A DNA stretch of 35,789 nucleotides from DAIUCA01 sp964613675 (GTDB lineage: Bacteria > Pseudomonadota > Gammaproteobacteria > Competibacterales > Competibacteraceae), in the NCBI GenBank assembly GCA_964613675.1, contig CAZTIH010000009.1, positions 1 to 35,789 of the forward strand, written 5' to 3'. Below, piece by piece: positions 7,270 to 16,094 of this stretch (the stretch's first letter is position 1; the number at the start of each line of letters is the position of its first letter). Below the pieces are notes generated by a model. The model searched no databases, was not told the DNA's origin, and saw only the letters and a list, made by a program, of their open reading frames with translations. Position numbers and translations under genes: made by a program.

Positions 7270-9177
7270 CTAAATAGCGTCGCTTTGCATTGCGCCATTT
7301 GCGGAGGCCGCCCGTTTTTTAAGATGGATTCGCAATAACGAAATCGCAGCCGGCGTGATACCGGGCAACCGACTGGCCTGTCCTAGGGTGTGGGGTTTTA
7401 GGCGCTGAAGCCGTTGACGCACCTCATTAGACAGCCCAACCACCTTTTCGTAATCCAAATCTTCGGGAAGTTTTAGAGCTTCGTGAGCGAGGGTACGGCG
7501 GATGTCATCGGTTTGCCGCGCAATGTAGCCCTGATACTTACACTGCGTTTCGACCTGTTCGGCCACCGCCTCGTCGTCAACACACAAATCGCCGTAGGGC
7601 AACTGCCGCAACTTTGGGTAATCCATTTCTGGCCGTCGCAACACATCGCTCAACCGCGCTTCTCGACTCAACGGCGCCGCCAACACGCCACCGGTCGGAT
7701 CGTCGGGCAAGTGATTGGGATGCAACCACGTCCCATCAAGCCGCTGGAGTTCCCGTTCAATCGCATCTCGTTTTTCGCAAAAGTGCGCCCAACGGGACTC
7801 ATCAACCAATCCCAATTCCCGACCCATAGGCGTGAGACGCAAATCCGCATTGTCCTCGCGCAGCAATAACCGATGTTCGGCTCGGCTGGTAAACATGCGA
7901 TAGGGTTCATCGGCCCCCCGAGTAATGAGATCGTCGATCAATACGCCCAAATAGGATTGATCCCGCCGAGGACACCAGGGATCGCGTTCAGTCGCCTGCA
8001 ACGCAGCATTCACCCCTGCCAATAATCCCTGTGCGGCGGCCTCTTCGTACCCCGTCGTGCCGTTAATCTGACCCGCAAAAAATAATCCCCGAATCGAGCG
8101 AGTTTCTAAGGAGTACTTCAGGGCACGGGGATCGAAAAAGTCGTATTCGATGGCGTAACCTGGTCGGGTGAGATGAGCGTTCTCTAACCCCTTGATTGAG
8201 TGAACTAATTCCACTTGCACATCAAAGGGCAGACTTGTGGAGATGCCATTGGGATAGATCTCTTGGGTGTCCAACCCTTCTGGCTCAATAAAGATTTGAT
8301 GCTGCGTTTTGTCGGCAAACCGCACGATTTTGTCCTCTATTGATGGACAGTACCGTGGCCCAATCCCCTCAATCACCCCCGAATACATAGGAGAACGCCC
8401 TAAATTGCGTCGAATGAGGTCATGGGTATTTTCGTTGGTGTAGGCCAACCAACAAGGGATTTGCGGCGGGTGGTCGTCTCGACTGCCCATAAATGAAAAA
8501 ACAGGACGCGGTTCATCGCCCGGTTGGGGAATCAATTGGGCATAGTCAATGGTGCGACCGTCAATGCGCGGCGGCGTACCGGTTTTCAGCCGTCCTACGG
8601 GCAGTTCCAAGGAACGGAGCTTGTCCGCCAACCGTGTTGAGGCCGCCTGTCCCATCCGACCACCGACATAATTCTGTAACCCCACATGAATCAAGCCGTT
8701 CAAAAAAGTACCGGCGGTCAACACGAGGGTTTTGCCCTGGAACTGTAATCCCGTCTGGGTCGTGACACCGCAAACCCGCTCCCCTTGGAGATGAATGTCC
8801 ACAACGGGAGCTTGAAAAATCAACAAGTTAGGAAAGGTATCGAGCAACCGACGAATGGCCATGCGATACCGCAAACGATCCGCTTGAGCCCGAGTAGCGC
8901 GCACCGCAGGGCCTTTACGGCGATTGAGTAACCGAAATTGAATGCCCGCAGCATCGGCGGCTTTGGCCATAATGCCGCCGAGGGCGTCGATTTCCTTCAC
9001 CAAGTGACCTTTGCCAATCCCCCCAATCGCCGGATTACAACTCATTTGCCCTAAGTCGTCGGCGCTTTGGGTTAATAAAAGGGTCTGACACCCCATGCGG
9101 GCAGCGGCGGCAGCGGCTTCACATCCTGCGTGACCGCCCCCGATCACCAACACATCGAAAAGACGAGAATCAAACAT
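7270..9177 (-). CDS. mnmG: tRNA uridine-5-carboxymethylaminomethyl modification enzyme MnmG (GidA)
   Basis: The 635-residue FAD enzyme that, with MnmE, installs the cmnm5 group on wobble U34 of certain tRNAs in the cytoplasm. The N-terminal dinucleotide-binding motif is VIGGGHAGCEAA (about residues 11-22), followed by the family signature CNPAIGGIGKGHLVKE (about 47-62) and NRRKGPAVRATRAQADR, the FAD/tRNA region. The central GYEEAAAQGLLAGVNAA block and the helical C-terminal domain are present; length matches E. coli (629). The ATG is 108 bases from the divergent gene at 9286. It is the first minus-strand gene of the run leading into the signalling genes. Confidence 0.98.
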   Translation of the reverse strand: MFDSRLFDVLVIGGGHAGCEAAAAAARMGCQTLLLTQSADDLGQMSCNPAIGGIGKGHLVKEIDALGGIMAKAADAAGIQFRLLNRRKGPAVRATRAQADRLRYRMAIRRLLDTFPNLLIFQAPVVDIHLQGERVCGVTTQTGLQFQGKTLVLTAGTFLNGLIHVGLQNYVGGRMGQAASTRLADKLRSLELPVGRLKTGTPPRIDGRTIDYAQLIPQPGDEPRPVFSFMGSRDDHPPQIPCWLAYTNENTHDLIRRNLGRSPMYSGVIEGIGPRYCPSIEDKIVRFADKTQHQIFIEPEGLDTQEIYPNGISTSLPFDVQVELVHSIKGLENAHLTRPGYAIEYDFFDPRALKYSLETRSIRGLFFAGQINGTTGYEEAAAQGLLAGVNAALQATERDPWCPRRDQSYLGVLIDDLITRGADEPYRMFTSRAEHRLLLREDNADLRLTPMGRELGLVDESRWAHFCEKRDAIERELQRLDGTWLHPNHLPDDPTGGVLAAPLSREARLSDVLRRPEMDYPKLRQLPYGDLCVDDEAVAEQVETQCKYQGYIARQTDDIRRTLAHEALKLPEDLDYEKVVGLSNEVRQRLQRLKPHTLGQASRLPGITPAAISLLRIHLKKRAASANGAMQSDAI

Positions 9178-9285
9178 AGTCGTTGTCCAGAAAACTTTGT
9201 GCAGAGCTAAAATGGGCTAAGAGATACGACATAGTGTCGAGTTTTCGCGGTCATTCGCCTACTTCCTAATGTCAAGTGAAATCTC

Positions 9286-10959
9286 ATGAATCTATTACTG
9301 ATTGAATCCCCCTTCATTGGCAAGCCGCTTGAAGAAGAAATTTACGATCTCACGCGTACGCTATTTTCCAGTGAACGGTTGGCGTTGAGGGATGGGCGTG
9401 GCGAGGAAATCGACCTACATAGGGCGATTGCGCGATTTAAACCCCGCCAACTGCGCGTACAGATCGAGGGCGACAATCCAATTTGCCAAGGCAGCTTTTT
9501 ACATCGAGGCGCGTTGCAAGTTCACTGTAAGGAGGAAGCGGTGGCGGTAGAACTGGCGCGGGTCATTGAAAATGAGGATTCGGGGTTACGCCGCGCCTTT
9601 ATTGCCCAAGAAATCAGCTTTATTACGGTCATTTCGCCCAACGGCCGTAAAGATTGGCACTTTCGTCCCAAACCCGAGGAACGCTTAAAACTTCGCCACG
9701 GCCCGACGCCCACCTTGCCCGAACTTGCCCCACTCATCGACAACACCGACTTTTTTGATCACGACGAAATCCTCATTTTTGTCAACAATCCTGCTCACAG
9801 CGTCCAGATTCAACAGGTATTACAACGTCAACGGGAGCGTTTAGCGTTGTTGCGCAACGGATTCACGCAGATTCAGGCTGATGACAACATCATGATTATT
9901 TCGCGCCCGCTCGAACTTCCTAAACCCGCACCGATAGCAATTCCGCCCGCTTCCCCCACATTCACTTCTACATTGTCAACCTCGGATACGGTGGAAGAAG
10001 ACCTCCAGCGCGTACTAGAGCGCTTGCAATTCAAGGTGCTTTCCAAAAATTTTGCGCAAATCGTTCAACTACTCAGAACGGCATTGACGGGGGAAAGATT
10101 GACGGTAGATGGGCGTGACTGGGGATTAAAAACCCTCGATGGACAAGCGACCAAACCTCATCAAATGCTCAAGTTATTTCGCGAGTTACACGACCAGTTG
10201 GGACGACGATTTGAATGGACTCGCGATGAAACCAGCTTTTATCTCTACCATTTCAATGCCGATGAAACGACCGCGCCTCGGCATCTTCCACCCCCCTCTG
10301 CCCCCCAACCGCGATTCAGTCCCTCGATTTTTTCCCTCGATAAATCTCGATGGGTCGATCACATTTACGAGACAGTTCACGCGGCGCTGTCGATGAATAA
10401 GGAGATTAAAAACGATGCTGAACAGTATTTTAGCCGCGCCATTCGGGATGGATTTCTACAGCTCTCGCAGCAACCCGAACGCATTCATCGTCTTGATTTG
10501 GAGGGATTTGATGTGGGGAAGTGGGGGGCGCGACCGGCCGTCGATGATTTGTCGCAATTGCTGAACGATATTGCCCAACGCTTATCGTCGGACGATTTTC
10601 AGGTAGAGGCTAAAAGTAAGGCGGCCGCACTTTTTACCCTTTACAGCGCACGGCATTTAGATCGGCGGCGGCTTCCCAAAAAATTGGATGAGGCCCAATT
10701 GGGCATGATGCTAACGGAGCTTGCGACTCGGCTTCCACGGAAGGGATTGACACGCTTTTTGCAGAAGTTTGAAACCGTGTTGCGAAATGTTGCCAGTGGC
10801 CATGTAGAACGGGACTTTCTCACCTTTAGCGACTATCTCGAAGACGATGATTTACGACAAACCGTCGTTAACCAACTCAATCACGCCTTCAGCCCTTACG
10901 GGATTCAGCTTCGGCGAAGTGGCGAACGACTCAGCATTCAGCAACTGGAAATGCTATAG
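9286..10959 (+). CDS. Uncharacterised 557-aa soluble protein
   Basis: I do not recognise a family. The protein is cytoplasmic by appearance: no signal peptide or membrane helix. Three parts can be seen: an alpha/beta N-terminal region (1-210) opening MNLLLIESPFIGKPLEEEIY, a Pro/Thr-rich linker (about 212-235), and a helical central and C-terminal region (about 238-557) broken by a second Pro-rich linker (about 330-350). No nucleotide-binding, metal-binding or catalytic motif stands out. It is transcribed alone, divergently from mnmG, and is followed by the Fur-like box of bfd. The frame is long and uninterrupted with codon use like its neighbours, so it is a real gene. Confidence 0.8.
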   Translation: MNLLLIESPFIGKPLEEEIYDLTRTLFSSERLALRDGRGEEIDLHRAIARFKPRQLRVQIEGDNPICQGSFLHRGALQVHCKEEAVAVELARVIENEDSGLRRAFIAQEISFITVISPNGRKDWHFRPKPEERLKLRHGPTPTLPELAPLIDNTDFFDHDEILIFVNNPAHSVQIQQVLQRQRERLALLRNGFTQIQADDNIMIISRPLELPKPAPIAIPPASPTFTSTLSTSDTVEEDLQRVLERLQFKVLSKNFAQIVQLLRTALTGERLTVDGRDWGLKTLDGQATKPHQMLKLFRELHDQLGRRFEWTRDETSFYLYHFNADETTAPRHLPPPSAPQPRFSPSIFSLDKSRWVDHIYETVHAALSMNKEIKNDAEQYFSRAIRDGFLQLSQQPERIHRLDLEGFDVGKWGARPAVDDLSQLLNDIAQRLSSDDFQVEAKSKAAALFTLYSARHLDRRRLPKKLDEAQLGMMLTELATRLPRKGLTRFLQKFETVLRNVASGHVERDFLTFSDYLEDDDLRQTVVNQLNHAFSPYGIQLRRSGERLSIQQLEML

Positions 10960-10962
10960 ATT

Positions 10963-10991
10963 TTGACAATCATTCTCATTGATGTTTAGAT
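10963..10991 (+). promoter_or_regulatory. Promoter with Fur-like box for bfd
   Basis: A consensus -35 TTGACA (10963-10968) is followed after 17 bases by a poor -10, TTAGAT (10986-10991). The 19 bases 10965-10983, read on the minus strand, match the Fur consensus GATAATGATAATCATTATC at 13 of 19 positions by my alignment. The box covers the spacer and -35, where a bound repressor would block polymerase. This fits iron control of bfd, which is Fur-repressed in other gammaproteobacteria. Binding is inferred. Confidence 0.65.
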
Positions 10992-11033
10992 GATGAGAAA
11001 CACTCTTACAACATGTGCTGGGAGACTCATCCG

Positions 11034-11243
11034 ATGTATGTCTGCGTATGCAAAGCCGTTTCAGATCAACATATTAAGTGCGCCGTCGAATGTGGGCGCT
11101 GTGGCAGCCTAGAAGATTTAGTCGTGCAACTCGCTATTGGAACCCAGTGCGGGCGTTGTCTGGAATGCGCCCAAGAACACTTAGAAAAAGTGTTAAGCGA
11201 TAAACAAAAGTGTTCGTCATCGCTTCCCGCCGTAGCAGCCTAA
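11034..11243 (+). CDS. bfd: Bacterioferritin-associated ferredoxin
   Basis: A 69-residue [2Fe-2S] protein that donates electrons to bacterioferritin to release stored iron. It begins MYVCVCKAVSD, the family signature, with ligands C4 and C6 and the second pair C39-C42 in GTQCGRC. Extra cysteines at 16, 20, 23, 45 and 60 are more than the family needs. I chose ATG 11034 over ATG 11013 because all family members begin at MYVC and GGGAGA lies upstream. A Fur-like box precedes it. No bacterioferritin gene is in the window. Confidence 0.93.
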   Translation: MYVCVCKAVSDQHIKCAVECGRCGSLEDLVVQLAIGTQCGRCLECAQEHLEKVLSDKQKCSSSLPAVAA

Positions 11244-11253
11244 CCCAACGCAC

Positions 11254-12048
11254 TCACTCGGTCTCACGGCTGTAGTCTCCCGCTAACAATGCAGCTTCCA
11301 TCGCCTGATAATGCCCCGTGTCGCGAAGCTGCTGTAAACCCTCATTAAATTTCTCGACCAACACTGAGCCGCGTGATTCCGGCAGCTTTCGAGAAATCAA
11401 TAGAAAATAATCAAGCGTGTTCAAAATTCTTGGGTCGTGCATCAGCAGCTCGCGTTCCTCAAGGGAAAACCGCTGGTTAAGAATGTGGTATCCCACGGCG
11501 ACTTCCACAGGATATAAGTCGATACGTCCACGAATCAGTTTGCGAAAGTTCGTTTCTTCATCATTTGCGAGATCGAGCGTTAAGATTCCCGCTTGAACCG
11601 CATCGGTCAGAAAACCATAGCTGTAACCCGCGACTCCCCCTATACGATAGCCCCCACGCGCCAAATCTAAAGGCGTTTCCCATAAAACTTCCACCGTTTT
11701 GGGGTGAAAAAACACCGTGCTTTGAGTCATCAACGGTGCGGAGAAGTGAAACAACTGGCGACGTTCTTCATCACTTACCCAACAGGGCGTCGCATCAAAC
11801 TGGCCCGTCTCCACATAATGATAAGCCCGACGCCACGGAAAATGCTGCGTCACGACCTCATACCCCACAAGCTCAAACGCACGCTTCACCACATGCTCAC
11901 AAAATCCCCCTTGAAAGAGCGATTGACCAGCAAACGGTGGCCAATCCCCACTCGCCAAAGTCACGACATTGAGGGGTAAATCGCGTGCTTGAAGCGTGAG
12001 CGCGAGGAGTAATCCCACAGTTCCCGCCAACATTTGTAGTTTTTGCAT
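11254..12048 (-). CDS. Periplasmic solute-binding protein, family 3-like
   Basis: A 264-residue protein with a cleavable signal peptide (about residues 1-21, hydrophobic LAGTVGLLLALTLQA). The mature part shows the pattern of amino-acid-type binding proteins: an opening strand followed by SGDWPPFA, then GGFCEHVVKRAFELVGY, a PWRRA segment, DATPCWVSDEER and YYF-like ligand-lobe strands with FSAPLM. No permease or ATPase gene is adjacent, so it may be an orphan receptor or sensor subunit rather than part of a local ABC transporter; the ligand cannot be told. It converges on bfd (10 bases between stops) and is divergent from the SWIM gene, sharing a 72-base promoter region. Confidence 0.8.
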   Translation of the reverse strand: MQKLQMLAGTVGLLLALTLQARDLPLNVVTLASGDWPPFAGQSLFQGGFCEHVVKRAFELVGYEVVTQHFPWRRAYHYVETGQFDATPCWVSDEERRQLFHFSAPLMTQSTVFFHPKTVEVLWETPLDLARGGYRIGGVAGYSYGFLTDAVQAGILTLDLANDEETNFRKLIRGRIDLYPVEVAVGYHILNQRFSLEERELLMHDPRILNTLDYFLLISRKLPESRGSVLVEKFNEGLQQLRDTGHYQAMEAALLAGDYSRETE

Positions 12049-12120
12049 CGAAACAACCTTTTATGATTTGTAAATTGTCATCACACTTAAGCGATTCGTC
12101 TTGATCAGGAACCTTGACCC

Positions 12121-13983
12121 GTGAAATTTCCGAGTCATCTATTCGACTTCCTCCAAAAACTTGCCGCGCTTGATGACTCAAGTTTGGTCAAACTCAGTAG
12201 CGTAGGGTTGCTCCGTCGGGCAAAAAAAGATGCGGAAAACTCGGCGTCTTGGCCGCTCACGATGGAGGGAAATTCGCTTCAGATCTCGCTTCCCGATGCA
12301 ATGGTCACATTGTCGGGTGATGATTTAAGAATGGCTCGCTGCACCTGTTCCGCCTCGGAAATGTGTCGTCATCGACTCGCCACCGTCATTCTACTCCGAC
12401 AAAAATGGGCGGATGGGGCATTTGAAGCGGTCACTTCAGAAGCGATTTCCCCAGCTAAACCGAAGAACCTGCGTCGCCCTCGAAAAGCCGTAGCGGAATT
12501 GAGTTCGCCTCGGTCGTCAGAATCGACAGCCCCGCTCACACCTGAAAAATCCCCCCTCAGTCGAGAACAACAACGGAGCTTGATTCATCTCGAACAGACT
12601 TTACAACAGACGCTGCAATATGGATTAGATCGGTTATCTCCCCTTGCAGAACAACAATTTTTGACTTTAAGCAATGATCTACATGTGGTTAATTTGCCCC
12701 GTTTAAGCCAGTTATCGCTCAAAGTTGCGGAAGAGATTGGCGCGCAACAGCGGTCGTTGGCTTCGGCAGATTCAGAAGTTCTGCTCTACGACATGAGCTT
12801 GCTTTTTGCCCTAAAGACAGCTCTTCAACATTGTACAGACGCCGATATCGAGCGATTTGCGGGTGTTCATCGACGTCGCTATACCCCTCTCGAACCCTTG
12901 GAACTTTGGGGATGCGGTCTCTGGAAATGGCGAACTGCTTCGGGTTTCCACGGTGTGACCCTAGCCTTGCTTGATCCGTTGACTGGGCATATGTGGCGGT
13001 GGAGCGATAGTCGCCCTTGCCAACAAAGCGCGGGTTTTTCGCCGACTCAACGTTACCACCAACCAGCTCCGTGGCAACCTCACCTCAAACTCTCTGAAAT
13101 GGCCCGACGAATCATCTGGTTGGATCATCCTCACGGGGCGGGTGAACGGCTCTCCGCAAGCAAAACAACGGAGGGACGGGACATGGGCCCGTTAAATGGG
13201 CACGTTCTTCCCGCTCATGCCCAGCGAAATTGGCGGCTTTTGGCCCAAAAAACCGTGAAAACTTGGCCGATTGGGCTACAAACACGGGGAGAACCTGCTT
13301 TGGCATGGCTCATACCCACCCGCTGGGGCACACCGTATTTTGATGCGATTGAACAGCGATTCTACTGGCCTATTTTTGATGAAAACGATGACGAAATTCG
13401 CTTACAGATGGCTTATTTGCCCGAATTACAGAAGTCTTTAGCGCGACTAACCCAACTAGATCCTCAAGGCATTCAGGCGGTTTTAGCCCTCAACAGCAGC
13501 GTAAACTGGACGGATTGGCGTCCGGTAACGCTATTAACTCACGATAGCCATCTGATCCACCTCGATTTTGAAGAACTGCCGCCTGCGCTGAAATTACCTT
13601 CAGATCAACAATGGCTCGATTTGCCGACACTCCCGAAGACTGCGCCCGCCCACGACAGTCTCGATGTCGAGATAGATCCCCTAAACGAAAGGAGTTTGTC
13701 TCCCTCAAATCTTAACAGTGACCCGACAGGTAACGATCGTGTGTTAGATCAACTTCTGGATCAGCTCCGACTAATTGCAGAACGAGGGGGCTTAACGGGT
13801 GCACATCGCGAACGACTGGCGCGCTTTCCTAATCTCCTCCAACAGCGGGCCTGTGATTCTTTGATCTACACGACCCAGGAACTTCTGCGATCAGAACACT
13901 GGATGTTCCCCCTTTTGAAGCTGTTTTATTTGCTGCAATTACACGCTCAAATTCGCCATCGCCAACAAGCCATTGCGCAATAA
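12121..13983 (+). CDS. SWIM zinc-finger protein of unknown function
   Basis: A 620-residue soluble protein starting at GTG (CAGGAA upstream). The only recognisable domain is a SWIM-type zinc finger at residues 74-84, CTCSASEMCRH, giving CxC-x5-CxH (C74, C76, C82, H84). SWIM fingers bind DNA or protein and in bacteria often accompany SNF2 helicases; no helicase lies nearby. A Ser/Pro-rich linker (about 117-150) leads to a long region of mixed structure with many Trp residues and no motif I recognise. The gene is monocistronic by position. Function unknown. Confidence 0.8.
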   Translation: MKFPSHLFDFLQKLAALDDSSLVKLSSVGLLRRAKKDAENSASWPLTMEGNSLQISLPDAMVTLSGDDLRMARCTCSASEMCRHRLATVILLRQKWADGAFEAVTSEAISPAKPKNLRRPRKAVAELSSPRSSESTAPLTPEKSPLSREQQRSLIHLEQTLQQTLQYGLDRLSPLAEQQFLTLSNDLHVVNLPRLSQLSLKVAEEIGAQQRSLASADSEVLLYDMSLLFALKTALQHCTDADIERFAGVHRRRYTPLEPLELWGCGLWKWRTASGFHGVTLALLDPLTGHMWRWSDSRPCQQSAGFSPTQRYHQPAPWQPHLKLSEMARRIIWLDHPHGAGERLSASKTTEGRDMGPLNGHVLPAHAQRNWRLLAQKTVKTWPIGLQTRGEPALAWLIPTRWGTPYFDAIEQRFYWPIFDENDDEIRLQMAYLPELQKSLARLTQLDPQGIQAVLALNSSVNWTDWRPVTLLTHDSHLIHLDFEELPPALKLPSDQQWLDLPTLPKTAPAHDSLDVEIDPLNERSLSPSNLNSDPTGNDRVLDQLLDQLRLIAERGGLTGAHRERLARFPNLLQQRACDSLIYTTQELLRSEHWMFPLLKLFYLLQLHAQIRHRQQAIAQ

Positions 13984-14221
13984 ACCTCTCTATTAAGCAA
14001 TCGCGGGCAGCCGACTACGATTTTTCCGCCGCAATTCGAACCTATGAACAGATTTTATGGCCAACGCCGACGACCTTTCCCAAAAACGACCGGTTGTCTT
14101 GACGCCATAACACTGACACTGTTACACGCATGGAGAGGTTGCGATAAACATTTATCCTACTTGTAGGTCGTTTAACCAACCTATTGTTTTTATTCACTTT
14201 TGACTGCGAGGGGTTCTCGTC

Positions 14222-14638
14222 ATGGCCCGCTTGGATGACTTAATCAATCACTTAGAAAGCCTACTCCACACGCTTAAGCGCCATCGCCGAGCGGTGCGCC
14301 CCGAGGTGGGACGCTTCTTCACCACCCTGAACGACAGCATCGTATTCGTATATTCGATGGATCCCGATGGTGAGGCACAAGCCGTTGTTCTGAAAGGCGG
14401 TCATGGGTTAGGTAGCTGCATGGGTGAAATGCCTGGAGAAAGCTATGTGCTTGATTGTGATGGCTATTATAAATCTGAACACATGGATTTGCGGATGGTG
14501 ATGAGCCTTGCGAAAAAGCTCAATACCAAGTTGCCCACCCACCCGCGTAACTCTTCAGATAAATCTGAAGAAACCCCGAGCGAAAAACCCGACAACCCAA
14601 CCATCATCGACATTGATGACTACAAAAACCGTCGCTAA
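14222..14638 (+). CDS. Uncharacterised 138-aa protein
   Basis: A small soluble protein with a good start (GAGGGG eight bases before ATG). It opens with an amphipathic helix (MARLDDLINHLESLLHTLKR), has a beta-rich middle (about 45-85) and a charged, Ser/Pro-rich, probably disordered tail from about residue 105 that ends in IIDIDDYKNRR. No family is recognised. The 238 bases before it hold no convincing gene. A near-palindrome TAACACTGACACTGTTA at 14108-14124 could be an operator. An exact 9-bp inverted repeat lies in its 3' part (14552-14571). Confidence 0.7.
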   Translation: MARLDDLINHLESLLHTLKRHRRAVRPEVGRFFTTLNDSIVFVYSMDPDGEAQAVVLKGGHGLGSCMGEMPGESYVLDCDGYYKSEHMDLRMVMSLAKKLNTKLPTHPRNSSDKSEETPSEKPDNPTIIDIDDYKNRR

Positions 14639-14670
14639 ATCAACCATTTGTCTCCGTAACTTCTGAACAC

Positions 14671-15999
14671 TTAGGTGACGGGAACGGCCCACAGGTCGTG
14701 CTCGTCCGCCTCCTCGACACAGGCCGTAATCAGGTCACCGGGGGCTAACCAAGTTGCGTTATCCAAGAACACTTGACCGTCAATTTCGGGGGCATCGGCA
14801 TAAGATCGACCCACCGCCCCTTCTTCTACGACCTCATCTATTAACACCTTGATTTGCTTGCCTATTTTTTGCTGCAATTTCTGATAGCTAATTTCTGCTT
14901 GCAATGCCATCAGTTCTGCCTGACGGGCTTGTTTTACCTCGTCCGGCACTTCACCGCCCAACTCGTTCGCCTTCGCACCGGCCACTGCAGAATAAGGGAA
15001 GCAACCGACGCGATCGAGCTGAGCCACCTTCAGAAAGTCCAAAAGCGTCTGAAAATCCGCTTCTGATTCAGTAGGAAACCCCACAATAAATGTGCTTCTA
15101 ATCGTGATTTCTGGACAGATAGATCGCCATTGCGCAATACGTTCCAGATTTTTTTCGGATGCCGCAGGGCGCTTCATTTTCTGCAAAATATTCGGGCTCG
15201 CGTGCTGAAATGGAACATCCAGATAGGGCAGAATTTTTCCTTCGGCCATCAACGGGATGATTTCATCGACATGGGGATAGGGATAAACATAGTGCAGCCT
15301 TACCCAAATTCCCAATTGCGACAACTGGTTACATAGATCGGTTAAGCGACTTTTTACAGGACGCCCGTTCCAAAAATCCGTTCGATAGCGCAAATCTACC
15401 CCGTAAGCGCTCGTGTCTTGAGATACGATGAGTAATTCCTTAACCCCGGCTTTTGCTAACTGCTCGGCTTCTTTCAGAATATCGCCCGCTGGCCGACTCA
15501 CCAAATCTCCCCGCATACTCGGAATAATACAGAAGGTACAACGATGATTGCAGCCTTCAGAAATTTTCAAATAAGCGTAATGACGGGGGGTAAGCTTAAT
15601 CCCTTGGGGAGGTACGAGGTCGCGCAATGGATTGGCAGGAGGCGGCGGAAGATGCCGATGCACGGCAGTCATCACCTGTTCGTACTGTTGTGGCCCCGTA
15701 ACGGCCAATAATTCGGGAAACTGCGCCGCCAAATCAGCGGAATTTGCCCCTAAACACCCCGTGACAATGACCTGTCCATTTTCGGCTATCGCTTCTTCAA
15801 TGGTCTCTAATGATTCGGCTTTCGCTTCGTCGATAAAGCCACAGGTGTTCACGACAACGAGTTCTGCATCGCGATAATCGTCTGAAATGCGATAACCTTC
15901 GATCTTCAACTGAGTCAGAATACGTTCTGAATCGACCAAGGCTTTTGGACAACCCAGACTAATAAAACCTACGGTAGGAACTAATTCAGTTGATTTCAT
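14671..15999 (-). CDS. rimO: Ribosomal protein S12 methylthiotransferase RimO
   Basis: A 442-residue radical-SAM methylthiotransferase that modifies an aspartate of ribosomal protein S12. It has the UPF0004 domain with Fe-S ligands C17 (GFISLGCPKALVDSE), C53 (VVNTCGFIDEAK) and C82 (VTGCLG), the radical-SAM CxxxCxxC at C150, C154, C157 (EGCNHRCTFC), and a C-terminal TRAM domain. GCPKALVDSE and the wording around C53 are typical of RimO rather than MiaB. ATG 15999 is chosen; the frame can be extended to a TTG at 16029, but family members start near the ATG. It is divergent from trpS. Confidence 0.96.
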   Translation of the reverse strand: MKSTELVPTVGFISLGCPKALVDSERILTQLKIEGYRISDDYRDAELVVVNTCGFIDEAKAESLETIEEAIAENGQVIVTGCLGANSADLAAQFPELLAVTGPQQYEQVMTAVHRHLPPPPANPLRDLVPPQGIKLTPRHYAYLKISEGCNHRCTFCIIPSMRGDLVSRPAGDILKEAEQLAKAGVKELLIVSQDTSAYGVDLRYRTDFWNGRPVKSRLTDLCNQLSQLGIWVRLHYVYPYPHVDEIIPLMAEGKILPYLDVPFQHASPNILQKMKRPAASEKNLERIAQWRSICPEITIRSTFIVGFPTESEADFQTLLDFLKVAQLDRVGCFPYSAVAGAKANELGGEVPDEVKQARQAELMALQAEISYQKLQQKIGKQIKVLIDEVVEEGAVGRSYADAPEIDGQVFLDNATWLAPGDLITACVEEADEHDLWAVPVT

Positions 16000-16094
16000 A
16001 GCAAACCTAAAAATGTGATGTAATGACAAAAATCGCGGCGAATTAGACTGCTTAATTTAATGCGCATGTTTATTTTTATTCGGAGAATTGCATT

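Noticed and set aside
13986..14090. Another frame after the SWIM stop reads ADYDFSAAIRTYEQIL, faintly TPR-like
   Set aside because: Only about 30 residues, no start codon, and nothing shows that it was part of the SWIM protein; possible remnant only.
14044..14166. 40-aa ORF between the SWIM gene and the next gene
   Set aside because: No ribosome site, odd composition and no pattern of conservation that I can see.
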